Origin: Segatella copri
Lineage (GTDB): Bacteria > Bacteroidota > Bacteroidia > Bacteroidales > Bacteroidaceae
Direction: 5' to 3'
Length of the DNA: 52,328 bases
Assembly (NCBI RefSeq): GCF_019127135.1
Contig: NZ_JAHOEA010000028.1
Location: forward strand, 1-52,328
Translations under genes and position numbers: made by a program
The notes under the pieces: model-generated
Told to the model about the DNA's origin: nothing
Seen by the model: the letters and a program-made list of their open reading frames with translations, nothing else
Database searches by the model: none
Part shown: in pieces, positions 1 to 7,461 of the stretch
How positions within the stretch are numbered: the first letter of the stretch is position 1
How the letters are laid out: each line of letters starts with the position of its first letter

Positions 1-730
1 CAGCCATCCAATTTTCAATAACTTCTGAAAGTTCAGAACCACCATATTCGCTCTCAAGATTAATCCCAGATCCGTTATCAAATACTCCAATTTCAATAAC
101 GACCTCTCGTCCATTTTCTCTACAGTCGTCAAAATAAGCTTGCAACCTTGAAATAAAGTTGTCCATATGACCCACTACTGCCTCCTCCAGCAATACGGGG
201 ATTTCCGAGGTAAATGTTGGAGTACCAGTACCATCTACACCCGCAACTTGTTTGCCCGTATAAGCATCTAGTGCTCGTAAATTGTATGTTACGCTATGCT
301 TCGGTCCTACAGTATTGTAGGAAAAATCAACTTCGATAAGAATATCTGCTTTTGCCTGTCGGTTAAGCTCATCAAGAGCCGTAACAACCAAAGAACTACC
401 TGAAGTTTTCGATGTTGTAAGAGTATTCCTTGCAGTCCGTCTTATATTATTCTTGATTGTTTGTGACAAATCCGCAAGAGGGAAACCACGATCAGACATG
501 AGAGAGTTGATTTTAGAGATTACCAACATGAGTTCCCTGCTATCCTGCACGGCTTGCTCATAATTAGGTGCTCCTTTAATTTCTCCTTGATTTTCATACA
601 CATTCCAAAAACCGCGCTCTTGACACCATGTATCCATTGGAACGACCATGATTTTCGGGTTCTTACCTTGGGCAAAAACAGTGCATGCCACTACGAACAT
701 TAAGAATGTATAAATGAGTCTTAATTTCAT
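1..730 (-). CDS. DUF6175-like exported protein, C-terminus beyond window
   Basis: The gene starts at ATG 730-728, just after an AGGAG ribosome site, and runs off the left edge after about 243 codons. It begins with a signal peptide (MKLRLIYTFLMFVVACTVFAQ), so the protein is exported. The mature part has the pattern KNPKIMVVPMDTWC near residue 24, then LMLVISKINSLMSDRGFPL near residue 65, which I recognise from the Bacteroidota DUF6175 family; its function is unknown. It is the last visible gene of a tight minus-strand operon, 13 nt after the 152-aa gene. The family call is from memory; that this is a real exported protein is well supported. Confidence 0.75.
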   Translation of the reverse strand, partial: MKLRLIYTFLMFVVACTVFAQGKNPKIMVVPMDTWCQERGFWNVYENQGEIKGAPNYEQAVQDSRELMLVISKINSLMSDRGFPLADLSQTIKNNIRRTARNTLTTSKTSGSSLVVTALDELNRQAKADILIEVDFSYNTVGPKHSVTYNLRALDAYTGKQVAGVDGTGTPTFTSEIPVLLEEAVVGHMDNFISRLQAYFDDCRENGREVVIEIGVFDNGSGINLESEYGGSELSEVIENWMA

Positions 731-743
731 ATCTCCTAGTTTT

Positions 744-1202
744 TTATAAACCTAACTTTCTTACAATACCAGCATTTTCGAGATTTTTTCTTAACGCTTC
801 CTTGGCGACTACAACAATAGCCTTTACACGAAAACGCTTTCCCACTTTAACTATCTGAATGGGTTGAGTTGTGTTCGTATATGTATCGAATTGTTCGCTT
901 ATCAGTTTGTCAAAGTATTCACAATGTTCTTCAGCTTGAGACGGAGAAGAAATGATTGGCTTTTGGAAAAATCGTTCCACAGCAAATCCTTTAAACAAGC
1001 AACCGAGGATAGCGCACTTCTTCGCAACATCAATCGTTGCTTCCTTCTTTTTATCTACCAATGCAGATACCTCTACTAAGTAATATCCTTCCTTCGCTAT
1101 CGCTACTCCTACTATATCGTATTCGTAGTTTGGGAGGGCTGATTTTGCGAAACAGATAGAAGTAATCCATAACGCAAGCAACAAAGATGATAACCTTTTC
1201 AT
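744..1202 (-). CDS. small exported protein of unknown function
   Basis: This 152-aa protein has a clear signal peptide (MKRLSSLLLALWITSICFAKS) and no lipobox cysteine at the cleavage site, so it is probably periplasmic. The mature region is mixed alpha/beta with a basic C-terminus (KVGKRFRVKAIVVVAKEALRK). I recognise no domain. Its start overlaps the stop of the upstream 116-aa gene in an ATGA junction (1199-1202), so the two are translationally coupled, and the DUF6175-like gene follows 13 nt later. The three genes are therefore one operon, and the two exported products may act together. Confidence 0.8.
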   Translation of the reverse strand: MKRLSSLLLALWITSICFAKSALPNYEYDIVGVAIAKEGYYLVEVSALVDKKKEATIDVAKKCAILGCLFKGFAVERFFQKPIISSPSQAEEHCEYFDKLISEQFDTYTNTTQPIQIVKVGKRFRVKAIVVVAKEALRKNLENAGIVRKLGL

Positions 1203-1549
1203 TTTTTTAATATTTTAGTTATTATTTCTTGTATCTCATTTTCTGAAAAATAATTCTTCATGAAATATACTGGTTTATCATTTCTCCAAACTATAATATC
1301 CATTGGGTGTCCATCATGCTTATAATCATTTTGTTTCTCGATATTACTCTGGACTAGTTTTTTAATTTGCTCATCTAACTGAGTGTCGCCTTCTCTACAC
1401 AGCTTATTATTTCGGGTTATTACATGATTGTGCATAACAAAGTATTTATAAAGATAGCTTTCTTCTGAAAGAAGAAATGAACGAACAATAGATTTATAGC
1501 TGTATGTTACGTTGATTGTGAAAGGATTTTCCATCTTGGTATTCTCCAT
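1199..1549 (-). CDS. hypothetical protein, first gene of the DUF6175 operon
   Basis: This 116-aa protein has no signal peptide and no domain I recognise. It is rich in polar residues and ends in a lysine-rich helix (IQEIITKILKK). Two starts are possible: ATG 1549 or the in-frame ATG 1534. The latter is preceded by GGAG inside the first codons and may be the true start, giving 111 aa. Its stop overlaps the next gene's start (ATGA). Upstream on the same strand, about 100 nt away, lies the structured RNA candidate at 1640-1951, which may be its leader or an independent RNA. Confidence 0.7.
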   Translation of the reverse strand: MENTKMENPFTINVTYSYKSIVRSFLLSEESYLYKYFVMHNHVITRNNKLCREGDTQLDEQIKKLVQSNIEKQNDYKHDGHPMDIIVWRNDKPVYFMKNYFSENEIQEIITKILKK

Positions 1550-1639
1550 TTTATATGTCCTTAAATACCTTCTCGAAACCTCAGAAAAGAATAAAACTTA
1601 AATTAATGATAACTACAAAACGAAAAACGTAGGCTTCCA

Positions 1640-1951
1640 TCACTACTCGTCTGGCTCTTCGGTCCTAGGAAAACCTGCTTGCTGACTTGTAGAATGTCTG
1701 CCTACGCTAGTATGTAGCATATACCTCCGGAAAAAGTGTGCCTTGAGGATATAATATACCCTCACGCACACACCCCGGGATACATTGTTATTTTGCATAC
1801 CCGTAACATTCATTTCTGACATTGTCCTCAGCAAGCGATTTGAATTTCCTAGGTTCAAGAAGCCTAAAGACAAAGCATCGATGACGCTTTTACATTATGT
1901 AGTGTCCAAACCAATAGCGCATTCTTTTAAGATGACACAACGTGGTCCACG
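1640..1951 (-). ncRNA. candidate structured RNA, copy A
   Basis: No convincing protein is encoded here, yet the minus strand has a promoter box TATCTTTG (1958-1965) and a nested set of pairings. CCTAGGAAA (1845-1853) pairs with TTTCCTAGG (1664-1672). Outside it, GGCU(u)CUU (1857-1864) pairs with AAGAGCC (1653-1659). Inside it, GCTTGCTGA (1828-1836) pairs perfectly with TCAGCAAGC (1677-1685). Further in are a GTGTGC/GCACAC hairpin and a GCTAC/GTAGG hairpin. The same layout recurs at 50880-51194, where the outer stems have different bases but still pair. A T-rich stretch near 1622-1632 may end it. I cannot assign it to a known RNA family. Confidence 0.6.
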
Positions 1952-1957
1952 ACGCTG

Positions 1958-1965
1958 CAAAGATA
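1958..1965 (-). promoter_or_regulatory. -7 promoter box for structured RNA A
   Basis: TATCTTTG on the minus strand fits the Bacteroidota -7 consensus TAnnTTTG. No good TTTG -33 box lies at the expected distance. A start near 1951 would put the RNA A stems in the transcript. Confidence 0.55.
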
Positions 1966-1985
1966 CATATTTTCCATCAAATAAG

Positions 1986-2244
1986 AGAAAGAACTTCTAA
2001 AAAAATGTATTCAGACTGCTAATTTGGGCTAAAATAACCCAAATACTCCCTTTGATTTAGGATATTCTACTAAAAAAGAGGCATCATTGACAGAAACTTC
2101 CTACTTTTACATCAACAGAATCTGCCACCCCTCTCGTCTAAACAGCTAACTAGAATGGTTCTTTTATTATATAAGTGTATAATTAGACTATATACAAAGC
2201 ATCCACTATCCATAGTTGATCAAATTCTACTCCTTTGAGACTGG
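1986..2244. other. intergenic stretch without recognisable gene
   Basis: AT-rich DNA with stop codons in all frames. I see no promoter, repeat or gene fragment that I can support here. Confidence 0.6.
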
Positions 2245-2284
2245 AAACGGATGCTTGACAATATTCATCAAGCATCCGTTTTAC
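2245..2284. terminator. strong hairpin terminator after the HicB-like gene
   Basis: A perfect 14-bp stem, AAACGGATGCTTGA (2245-2258) with TCAAGCATCCGTTT (2268-2281), closes a 9-nt loop. It lies 24 nt past the stop of the truncated HicB-like gene on the minus strand. The T-runs are short on both sides, so it may work in either direction. Confidence 0.7.
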
Positions 2285-2307
2285 AAAAATAGGACACACA
2301 ACTAATC

Positions 2308-2541
2308 TTACCTTATAATATTATACACGAACTCATAATCGCCATTCTTCAGCCATTCGGGAACATCTTCCCCATTTTCCACAAGACCTTCAATATGAAA
2401 CTCCAAACTATCCTTTGCTTCTTTTTGCAAAGCATCAAAGTTTGGCGCTGTAAAAACCACCGCTCCAGGTACATTACTACCAAGAGAACCGCCATAATTT
2501 CTGTCGCACCACACAACGTCAACAATAATCTTTTCCATCAT
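2308..2541 (-). CDS. truncated HicB-like antitoxin N-terminal domain
   Basis: The 77 residues match the N-terminal half of Bacteroidota HicB-like antitoxins: VDVVWCDRNYGGSLGSNVPGAVV, then FDALQKEAKDSLEFHIEGL and DVPEWLKNGDYEF. In that family this half is normally followed by a helix-turn-helix DNA-binding domain, for about 130-140 aa in all. Here the reading frame stops right after YEFVYNIIR, and a strong terminator follows. No HicA toxin gene is next to it. The protein may be a decayed antitoxin or a free partner-binding domain. The family call is good; whether it is expressed is unknown. Confidence 0.65.
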   Translation of the reverse strand: MMEKIIVDVVWCDRNYGGSLGSNVPGAVVFTAPNFDALQKEAKDSLEFHIEGLVENGEDVPEWLKNGDYEFVYNIIR

Positions 2542-2633
2542 GTGCTACTTTAGATTTTGCAAATCTCCCCACAAACTCAGTATATTAGAAGCAAACCATA
2601 CAAACTGTGCAGAGATATATGCAACATATGATG

Positions 2634-2685
2634 AGATAACCGCTCTGATAAATTATCGAAAACGGTGACTCATCTGCCTTATACA
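2634..2685 (-). pseudogene. relic of an AAA-ATPase/PD-(D/E)XK gene
   Basis: About 50 bp here resemble part of the intact AAA-ATPase gene at about 4755-4805. Read on the minus strand it encodes ADESPFSIIYQSGYL, compared with ADVEAPLPMIYQSGYL in the intact protein. No flanking homology is visible and no ORF remains, so this is a leftover scrap of a second family member between the HicB-like and DUF6169 genes. Confidence 0.6.
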
Positions 2686-2702
2686 GCCTTATTGCCAACA
2701 AA

Positions 2703-3224
2703 TCATTCTTCGTACTCCTCAGGTTTAGCATTCAGCAAATTGACAGTCGCCATAAACTCGCTTACCAAATTCGCAAACTGAGGATTATCCTTACGAATTA
2801 TTAGAGCTGCATAATTATCATTCCCCTCTTCATCTGTTATCGTCTGAGGTAGAAAAACATATTCCTCGCGTTCTCCATAAATTCCAAACCAATATTGAAA
2901 TAAGCGATTACGCATCTTCTGCATTCCACCACTCGTATCACAGATATAAAGAAATGCAGCTTGATTCTTAGCAAAGAATTCTTCAACGATAGCAAGAATA
3001 GTCTCTCGCACTTTTGGGTCACGAGGCGACTTTACTCTCTTAGGATTTGAGATACCAAACTGGTAAACCAAACCTTCATGAAGCAATTCGTCTCTCTCAA
3101 ATGTTACAAAGATTTCTGCATCGTAATCTGTAATGAAACACAACGTATCACCAGCATCTGCCAACTTGACCTCATAAGGAGAATTGGCATTTATCGTGTC
3201 TAGAGACAAAGTTTCGACTACCAT
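2703..3224 (-). CDS. DUF6169-like protein
   Basis: This 173-aa cytoplasmic protein has the pattern YEVKLADAGDTLCFITDYDAEIFVTF, a central FLYICDTSGGMQKMRNRLFQYWF and an acidic C-terminus. I recognise this as the Bacteroidota DUF6169 family, whose function is unknown. Its ATG (3224) overlaps the end of the upstream 51-aa gene (shared ATGGTAG), so the two are translationally coupled. Small-protein/DUF6169 pairs of this kind look like toxin-antitoxin or defence pairs, but that is only inferred from gene size and context. Confidence 0.7.
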   Translation of the reverse strand: MVVETLSLDTINANSPYEVKLADAGDTLCFITDYDAEIFVTFERDELLHEGLVYQFGISNPKRVKSPRDPKVRETILAIVEEFFAKNQAAFLYICDTSGGMQKMRNRLFQYWFGIYGEREEYVFLPQTITDEEGNDNYAALIIRKDNPQFANLVSEFMATVNLLNAKPEEYEE

Positions 3225-3373
3225 ACTTCTATCCCAATAGGTTCTTTACCTGTACGTTCAAGACAACTATTCCTTACCAAGGTTTCTAGCTTTTCAACCA
3301 TTTTACGTTTGGTTTCCTTAGAAGCATTCCAACGACGCAACGCTTCTTCTCTTGTTAACTTTGTTGTATTCAT
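3218..3373 (-). CDS. 51-aa basic protein coupled to the DUF6169-like gene
   Basis: A short gene reads MNTTKLTREEALRRWNASKE and continues to GIEVW, then stops. It has a good GGAGG ribosome site 10 nt before its ATG (3373) and a full promoter upstream (3410-3441). Its last codons overlap the DUF6169-like start, which strongly supports translation. The protein is helical, with a conserved-looking TGKEP segment near the end; I recall similar small proteins upstream of such genes in Bacteroidota. Function unknown, possibly the partner of the DUF6169-like protein. Confidence 0.75.
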   Translation of the reverse strand: MNTTKLTREEALRRWNASKETKRKMVEKLETLVRNSCLERTGKEPIGIEVW

Positions 3374-3409
3374 TCTTTATTCCTCCATTTTTAGTTCAAA
3401 TTACAGCTG

Positions 3410-3441
3410 CAAAGATACAACATTCTAGTGTAAACGCCAAA
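3410..3441 (-). promoter_or_regulatory. promoter of the 51-aa/DUF6169 pair
   Basis: On the minus strand a TTTG -33 box (3438-3441) lies 20 nt before TATCTTTG (3410-3417), a full Bacteroidota sigma-ABfr promoter. It leads into the 51-aa gene at 3373. Confidence 0.8.
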
Positions 3442-3463
3442 GAAATAAGAGAAAATCTTTATT

Positions 3464-3763
3464 TTATCGTATTACATAGATTCCATCCCGTTCAATTCTT
3501 GATTTAAAGAAAGGATTCATGTTTTTGTGAATACGCACTACATCAACTGAGCACTTGAACAATCCCTCTAAGAATTCTTTCAAGTCGGCCAATAAAAAAG
3601 GATTAGGAGTTTCTGTTTCTACACAAATATCCAAATCGCTTTGCTCTGTTTGCTCATTTCGTGATACGGAACCAAAAATGCGCAAGGTCTTGATTCCAAA
3701 ATCTTTAGTAATCTTGGAACTATTTTGCCTTATTATTGCTATATAATCTTGAACTGTTCTCAT
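3464..3763 (-). CDS. MNT-type nucleotidyltransferase (MntA-like antitoxin), no HEPN partner
   Basis: This 99-aa protein has the minimal nucleotidyltransferase motif GSVSRNEQTEQSDLDICV: the GSxxR loop, then SDxD metal ligands, at about residues 31-48. Members of this family usually act as antitoxins that AMPylate a HEPN ribonuclease encoded next door. No HEPN (DUF86-type) gene is adjacent on either side; the next gene downstream is the unrelated 51-aa protein. So it is either an orphan or acts on a partner elsewhere. Length and catalytic residues look intact. ATG at 3763-3761. Confidence 0.8.
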   Translation of the reverse strand: MRTVQDYIAIIRQNSSKITKDFGIKTLRIFGSVSRNEQTEQSDLDICVETETPNPFLLADLKEFLEGLFKCSVDVVRIHKNMNPFFKSRIERDGIYVIR

Positions 3764-3906
3764 AACACTTATCTTTTAACATCATACCTCCCGTCAATAT
3801 TTATAACCAAAATTCATATACCTACAAGTTTGGAATCTAGCGATAAAAACAAGAGGATTGAGAGGCTGGGATTCCTTGTTTTCTGCTCTATATTAAGAAC
3901 AAGACC

Positions 3907-4016
3907 TATAGTTGTACGACTATAAAGTTACAGTTGTACGACTATACATGCTATGGTTGTACGACTGCAGAGTTATGGTTGTACAACTATAGGGGTTATA
4001 GTCGTACAACTATAGA
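3907..4016. repeat. five near-palindromic GTTGTACGACTAT repeats
   Basis: Five copies of a roughly 16-bp unit, ATAGTTGTACGACTAT or its reverse complement, lie about 22 bp apart. Each copy is itself near-palindromic around GTAC. They fill the gap between the MNT gene and the AAA-ATPase terminus. Apart from this, 3764-4216 shows no gene. Confidence 0.75.
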
Positions 4017-4216
4017 TTTTCCTCAACGGCATCTTCTTGTTAAGAAATTACAAGCATCTGATTATCAATAAGTTTCTATTCTTCTTCATATTTGCGATAT
4101 TCTCAAAGAAACAATAAGCGTCTGAAAATACGAGAATCTCAGGCAAGCTAATGTAAAAAAGTTTCATTCTTAACAACGCCACATCACTACATCTTCGGGC
4201 TATTCTTACAGATTAC

Positions 4217-5803
4217 CTACTTCATCTTCCACCCATCAATGGTTCCCGTCTTCGACGAGAAGTTGCAGCCTATCTGATAAATCTTTCTGCCATCTGCTGC
4301 ATATTCCCTGGCATAGCCCATATCCTCTATCTGCTTCAGGGCTTCTTCAGCCGAACCATCACGCTTGAATTCGAAGATGTAGATATAGTTCTGGGTCTCA
4401 ACCACACAATCTACCCTACCTTCGCTTTGCTGCTTTTCGATGAACACCGTGAAACAGCTGATCATTCTCAATACGAGATAGAAGGTGTATTGAAAATAAC
4501 GCTCCTTCTCTCGCTCATCGTCCTTACGACGCTGGTTATAAGGAATGCTAGCAAAGAAGGATGTCATCAGATTCTCCAACTGATGGCAATCTCCCTTCGA
4601 CATCACATCTATTACCAGAATAACCCAGGCATCCGTTGACTTCGATGGCTTCAGATAACTGGAAGCTACCAGCGTCAGGAAACCGCTCCTCACTTCATCA
4701 TTCGGGAAATCCAGGAGATAGGAATCGGTATCCATATTCCAATCTTTAATGGTAAGATAACCGCTCTGATAAATCATCGGCAACGGTGCTTCCACATCCG
4801 CCTTGTAATCGATGAAACTACTCGTAGGATAAAACCTGTTCACCATCTCATTGATGTTCTCATCAAAATGAGACAATAGGCGAACAAGATAGGTTGGCGA
4901 ACCGGTGCGGAACCAATAATCTGCCAGAATCTTCTTGCTCAAAGCATTCAAGATACTGAAAGGATTATAGATATCAAGCATATTAGGACTGAAGTGATAA
5001 CCATCAAACTTCCTCTTCAGTTTGTATTTCATCCCTTCCTCCGTCGTCTTGTATCTCACGGCCATCGCCTTGATTTGTTCATCAAAGGTAGAATACAATT
5101 CATCTTCCGTAATTCCACAAAGTGCCTCGTAATGCTCGTCCATACTGATGTCGTTAGGCTGATTGAAACCACTGAACACGCTTACTTGCGAGAACTTGGT
5201 GACACCCGTGAGCAAGACAAACTGTAGATTAGCATCGGCAGCCTTGAAGACACTATAGAAACCTTTCAAGACCTCACGATTCCAATCTTCTAACAACCGT
5301 TCTTCACCCTTTATTGATGTTTTGATTTGTGTATCAAGCACATCCAATATTGGCTTATCATACTCATCAATTAAAACCACGGCACGAAGTCCTGTTTTCT
5401 CATGAGCAGCTTTCAATACATATTCAAAACGGCCTCCTAAGGAATCCCTGAAAGGACTTTTACCATATATCATCTCTTGCGATGCAACAAAGTTTTCTAA
5501 TATGACCTCAAGTTCTCCAGGATTAGTGAAATTATTACCATTAAAGTCAAGATGAAATACAGGATATTGCTTCCATTCCTTCTCCAGCTTGTCGATGGCA
5601 AGCCCCTTGAACAGTTCCTTCTTACCCTCGAAATAGCATTTCAAGGTAGATACGAGCAATGACTTTCCAAATCGTCGAGGACGACTCAGAAAGTATATTT
5701 TACCATTAGTCACTAAGTCATAGACCAATGCCGTCTTATCGAGATAAACATAATCATCTTCTATGATTTGTTCGAAACTCTGTATGCCGATAGGATATTT
5801 CAT
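4217..5803 (-). CDS. AAA-ATPase-like protein with C-terminal PD-(D/E)XK nuclease domain
   Basis: A 528-aa protein starting MKYPIGIQSF. The N-terminal AAA-ATPase-like part has a variant P-loop RPRRFGKS (residues 41-48) and a Walker-B-like VLIDEYDKP (about residue 143). The C-terminus carries a PD-(D/E)XK fold: GRVDCVVETQNYIYIFEFKRD, with the D...EFK residues near 465-480. This family is found in many copies in Bacteroides and Prevotella; its role is unsettled (mobile-element-linked or defence are suggestions). It is complete, single-gene, and has its own promoter (5830-5860). A relic of a sister copy lies at 2634-2685. Confidence 0.85.
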   Translation of the reverse strand: MKYPIGIQSFEQIIEDDYVYLDKTALVYDLVTNGKIYFLSRPRRFGKSLLVSTLKCYFEGKKELFKGLAIDKLEKEWKQYPVFHLDFNGNNFTNPGELEVILENFVASQEMIYGKSPFRDSLGGRFEYVLKAAHEKTGLRAVVLIDEYDKPILDVLDTQIKTSIKGEERLLEDWNREVLKGFYSVFKAADANLQFVLLTGVTKFSQVSVFSGFNQPNDISMDEHYEALCGITEDELYSTFDEQIKAMAVRYKTTEEGMKYKLKRKFDGYHFSPNMLDIYNPFSILNALSKKILADYWFRTGSPTYLVRLLSHFDENINEMVNRFYPTSSFIDYKADVEAPLPMIYQSGYLTIKDWNMDTDSYLLDFPNDEVRSGFLTLVASSYLKPSKSTDAWVILVIDVMSKGDCHQLENLMTSFFASIPYNQRRKDDEREKERYFQYTFYLVLRMISCFTVFIEKQQSEGRVDCVVETQNYIYIFEFKRDGSAEEALKQIEDMGYAREYAADGRKIYQIGCNFSSKTGTIDGWKMK

Positions 5804-5829
5804 ATTGCTGCCTTTTTAAAATCTTTCGG

Positions 5830-5860
5830 CAAAGTTACAAAAAATAATGATACAAGCAAA
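5830..5860 (-). promoter_or_regulatory. promoter of the AAA-ATPase gene
   Basis: On the minus strand TTTG (5857-5860) and TAACTTTG (5830-5837) are 19 nt apart, fitting the Bacteroidota consensus. The leader to ATG 5803 would be only about 20 nt. Confidence 0.75.
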
Positions 5861-5909
5861 GGAATAGCCCGAAAAAAATAACGAGATTGCAAAATACCAT
5901 ATTTGTGGG

Positions 5910-5941
5910 ATTGCTGACAAGGAAAAAAAATAATACCTTTG
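5910..5941 (+). promoter_or_regulatory. promoter of the DAACS symporter
   Basis: ATTG (5910-5913), a 20-nt gap and TACCTTTG (5934-5941) form a Bacteroidota-type promoter that diverges from the AAA-ATPase promoter. Confidence 0.65.
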
Positions 5942-5967
5942 CCTTTTGAAAATAATAGTTTAAAATC

Positions 5968-7251
5968 ATGGTAGAAACAATGAATAATATTGGAAATAGA
6001 CAGCCGGATAGCAATGCTGGCTGCAGTAAGCAAAAAGGAGTGAAAAATAAGCAAACCCGACAGTTGGCACTATGGATTGGCGCTTTGATAGTAGGCGCAA
6101 TCTTAGGTATGTTCGGCATCAGCTGGCTGGATGGCCTGATGAATTTCATCGCCACGGTCTATACCCGCTTATTCCAGCTTCTGGCAGTACCAACCATAGC
6201 CTTGGCAGTCATCACAACCCTGGCATCCTTGGGCAACCAGGCAGATACCGGTAAGATATTCCGCCACGCCATCACCTACACCCTACTCACGACGATAGCA
6301 GCTGCAGCAGTGGGACTGGTGCTCTACAACATCGTTTCTCCAGGCAATTTACCTACAGCCTTGGTACAGAGCGGTATGGCAGATGTTCCCCAAAAGCTGG
6401 GAGAAACCAGCTATTATGACCATATTCTTGGGGTAATACCCAACAATATCATCAAGCCGTTTGCCGACGGAAATGTACTCTCCATCCTGATTTTGGCTGC
6501 AGCTGCAGGTATTGCTTTAACCAAAATGCCATCAAGCGATAAGAAAGAAGTCGTGATGAAGGGATTGTTTGGATTACAGGATCTGCTTTTCATGCTCATT
6601 CATGGATTAATCTGGGCTCTGCCTCTGGGTATCGTTGCCTTTGCAGCACAACTCTCAGCCCAGTTCTCTGCGGGTATCGTGATGGCTTCTCTAGGAAAGT
6701 ACGTAGCTGTTATCCTGGGAGGTAATGTCATTCAATTCTTCATCATCCTTCCGTTCTTCCTCTTGGCAAGAGGCTTGAATCCTGTGCGTACATTGGGAAA
6801 GATGATGCCGGCAGTATTAATGGCTCTGTTTACAAAGAGTTCTGCTGCTACGTTGCCGGTGACGATGCAGACGGCAGAAGACAGACTGGGAGTTTCCAAT
6901 CAGGTTTCCCGCTTCGTATTGCCTATCTGTACTACCATCAACATGAATGGTTGCGCTGCGTTTATCCTCGTAACCTCTTTATTCCTGATGCAGAATGGAG
7001 GAATGCCTTTACCTTGGACTACGATGATTCTCTGGCTCTTCATTTCAGTTATCTCAGCAGTGGGTAATGCAGGAGTGCCGATGGGATGTTATTTCTTGAC
7101 CCTATCTCTGATGTCCGGCATCAATGCTCCTATCGGCATCATGGGTATCATCCTGCCAATCTATACCATTATCGACATGGTAGAGACGGCAGAGAATGTA
7201 TGGTCAGACTCCTGTGTCTGCGCCATGGTGGATAAGGACTTGAAAGGATAG
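5968..7251 (+). CDS. dicarboxylate/amino acid:cation symporter (DAACS family)
   Basis: A 427-aa membrane protein with about eight transmembrane helices and two re-entrant loops. Family marks are the serine-rich loop TKSSAATLPVTM (about residues 290-301), then INMNGCAAF (about 330) and GNAGVPMGCYFLTL near the end. It should carry a dicarboxylate or amino acid into the cell with sodium or protons. The usual NMDGT motif reads NMNGC, so one cation-site carboxylate is missing; SstT-type members also depart from NMDG here, so substrate and ion are uncertain. The start could also be ATG 5980. It is a single-gene unit with its own promoter. Confidence 0.85.
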   Translation: MVETMNNIGNRQPDSNAGCSKQKGVKNKQTRQLALWIGALIVGAILGMFGISWLDGLMNFIATVYTRLFQLLAVPTIALAVITTLASLGNQADTGKIFRHAITYTLLTTIAAAAVGLVLYNIVSPGNLPTALVQSGMADVPQKLGETSYYDHILGVIPNNIIKPFADGNVLSILILAAAAGIALTKMPSSDKKEVVMKGLFGLQDLLFMLIHGLIWALPLGIVAFAAQLSAQFSAGIVMASLGKYVAVILGGNVIQFFIILPFFLLARGLNPVRTLGKMMPAVLMALFTKSSAATLPVTMQTAEDRLGVSNQVSRFVLPICTTINMNGCAAFILVTSLFLMQNGGMPLPWTTMILWLFISVISAVGNAGVPMGCYFLTLSLMSGINAPIGIMGIILPIYTIIDMVETAENVWSDSCVCAMVDKDLKG

Positions 7252-7269
7252 AGTCCACTTGAAAAAGTA
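7251..7269. repeat. solo copy of an 18-bp inverted-repeat end
   Basis: GAGTCCACTTGAAAAAGTA directly after the symporter stop differs by one base over 18 bp from the terminal inverted repeats of the small element at 22124-22233. No partner end is visible nearby, so this may be a lone remnant. Confidence 0.5.
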
Positions 7270-7398
7270 TTCTCATTAAAAGTTTAACATACATTCGTTC
7301 TTCAAGCAACAGACGGGAACAACTGAGGAGGGAAAACGGAATATTTTGGCAGAAATGATTAAATTAATTATACTTTCATGCCACTTTTGCAGCATTTA

Positions 7399-7414
7399 TT
7401 GCCAGTTCTGGCAA
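7399..7414. promoter_or_regulatory. palindromic operator or activator site upstream of hsp20
   Basis: TTGCCAGTTCTGGCAA is a perfect inverted repeat with 7-bp arms, 31 nt before the sigma-54 promoter. A looser pair, TGGCA (7347-7351) and TGCCA (7378-7382), lies further upstream. Such dyads suit a dimeric regulator, possibly a sigma-54 enhancer-binding protein. Confidence 0.5.
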
Positions 7415-7445
7415 AAACCGTTCACTCCTGATATAAAAATTCACC

Positions 7446-7461
7446 TGGCACATAACTTGCT
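7446..7461 (+). promoter_or_regulatory. sigma-54 (RpoN) promoter of hsp20
   Basis: TGGCACATAACTTGCT matches the -24/-12 consensus TGGCAC-N5-TTGCW, with the invariant GG and GC exactly 10 nt apart. No TAnnTTTG box is visible upstream of the gene. Transcription would start near 7472, giving a leader of about 200 nt that holds no clear gene (a possible AACCCT/AGGGTT hairpin lies near 7510-7535). Confidence 0.7.

Noticed and set aside
1643..1873. A 76-codon minus-strand ORF inside structured RNA A
   Set aside because: Its sequence lacks any protein-like pattern, copy B has no equivalent frame, and the paired stems explain the conservation better.
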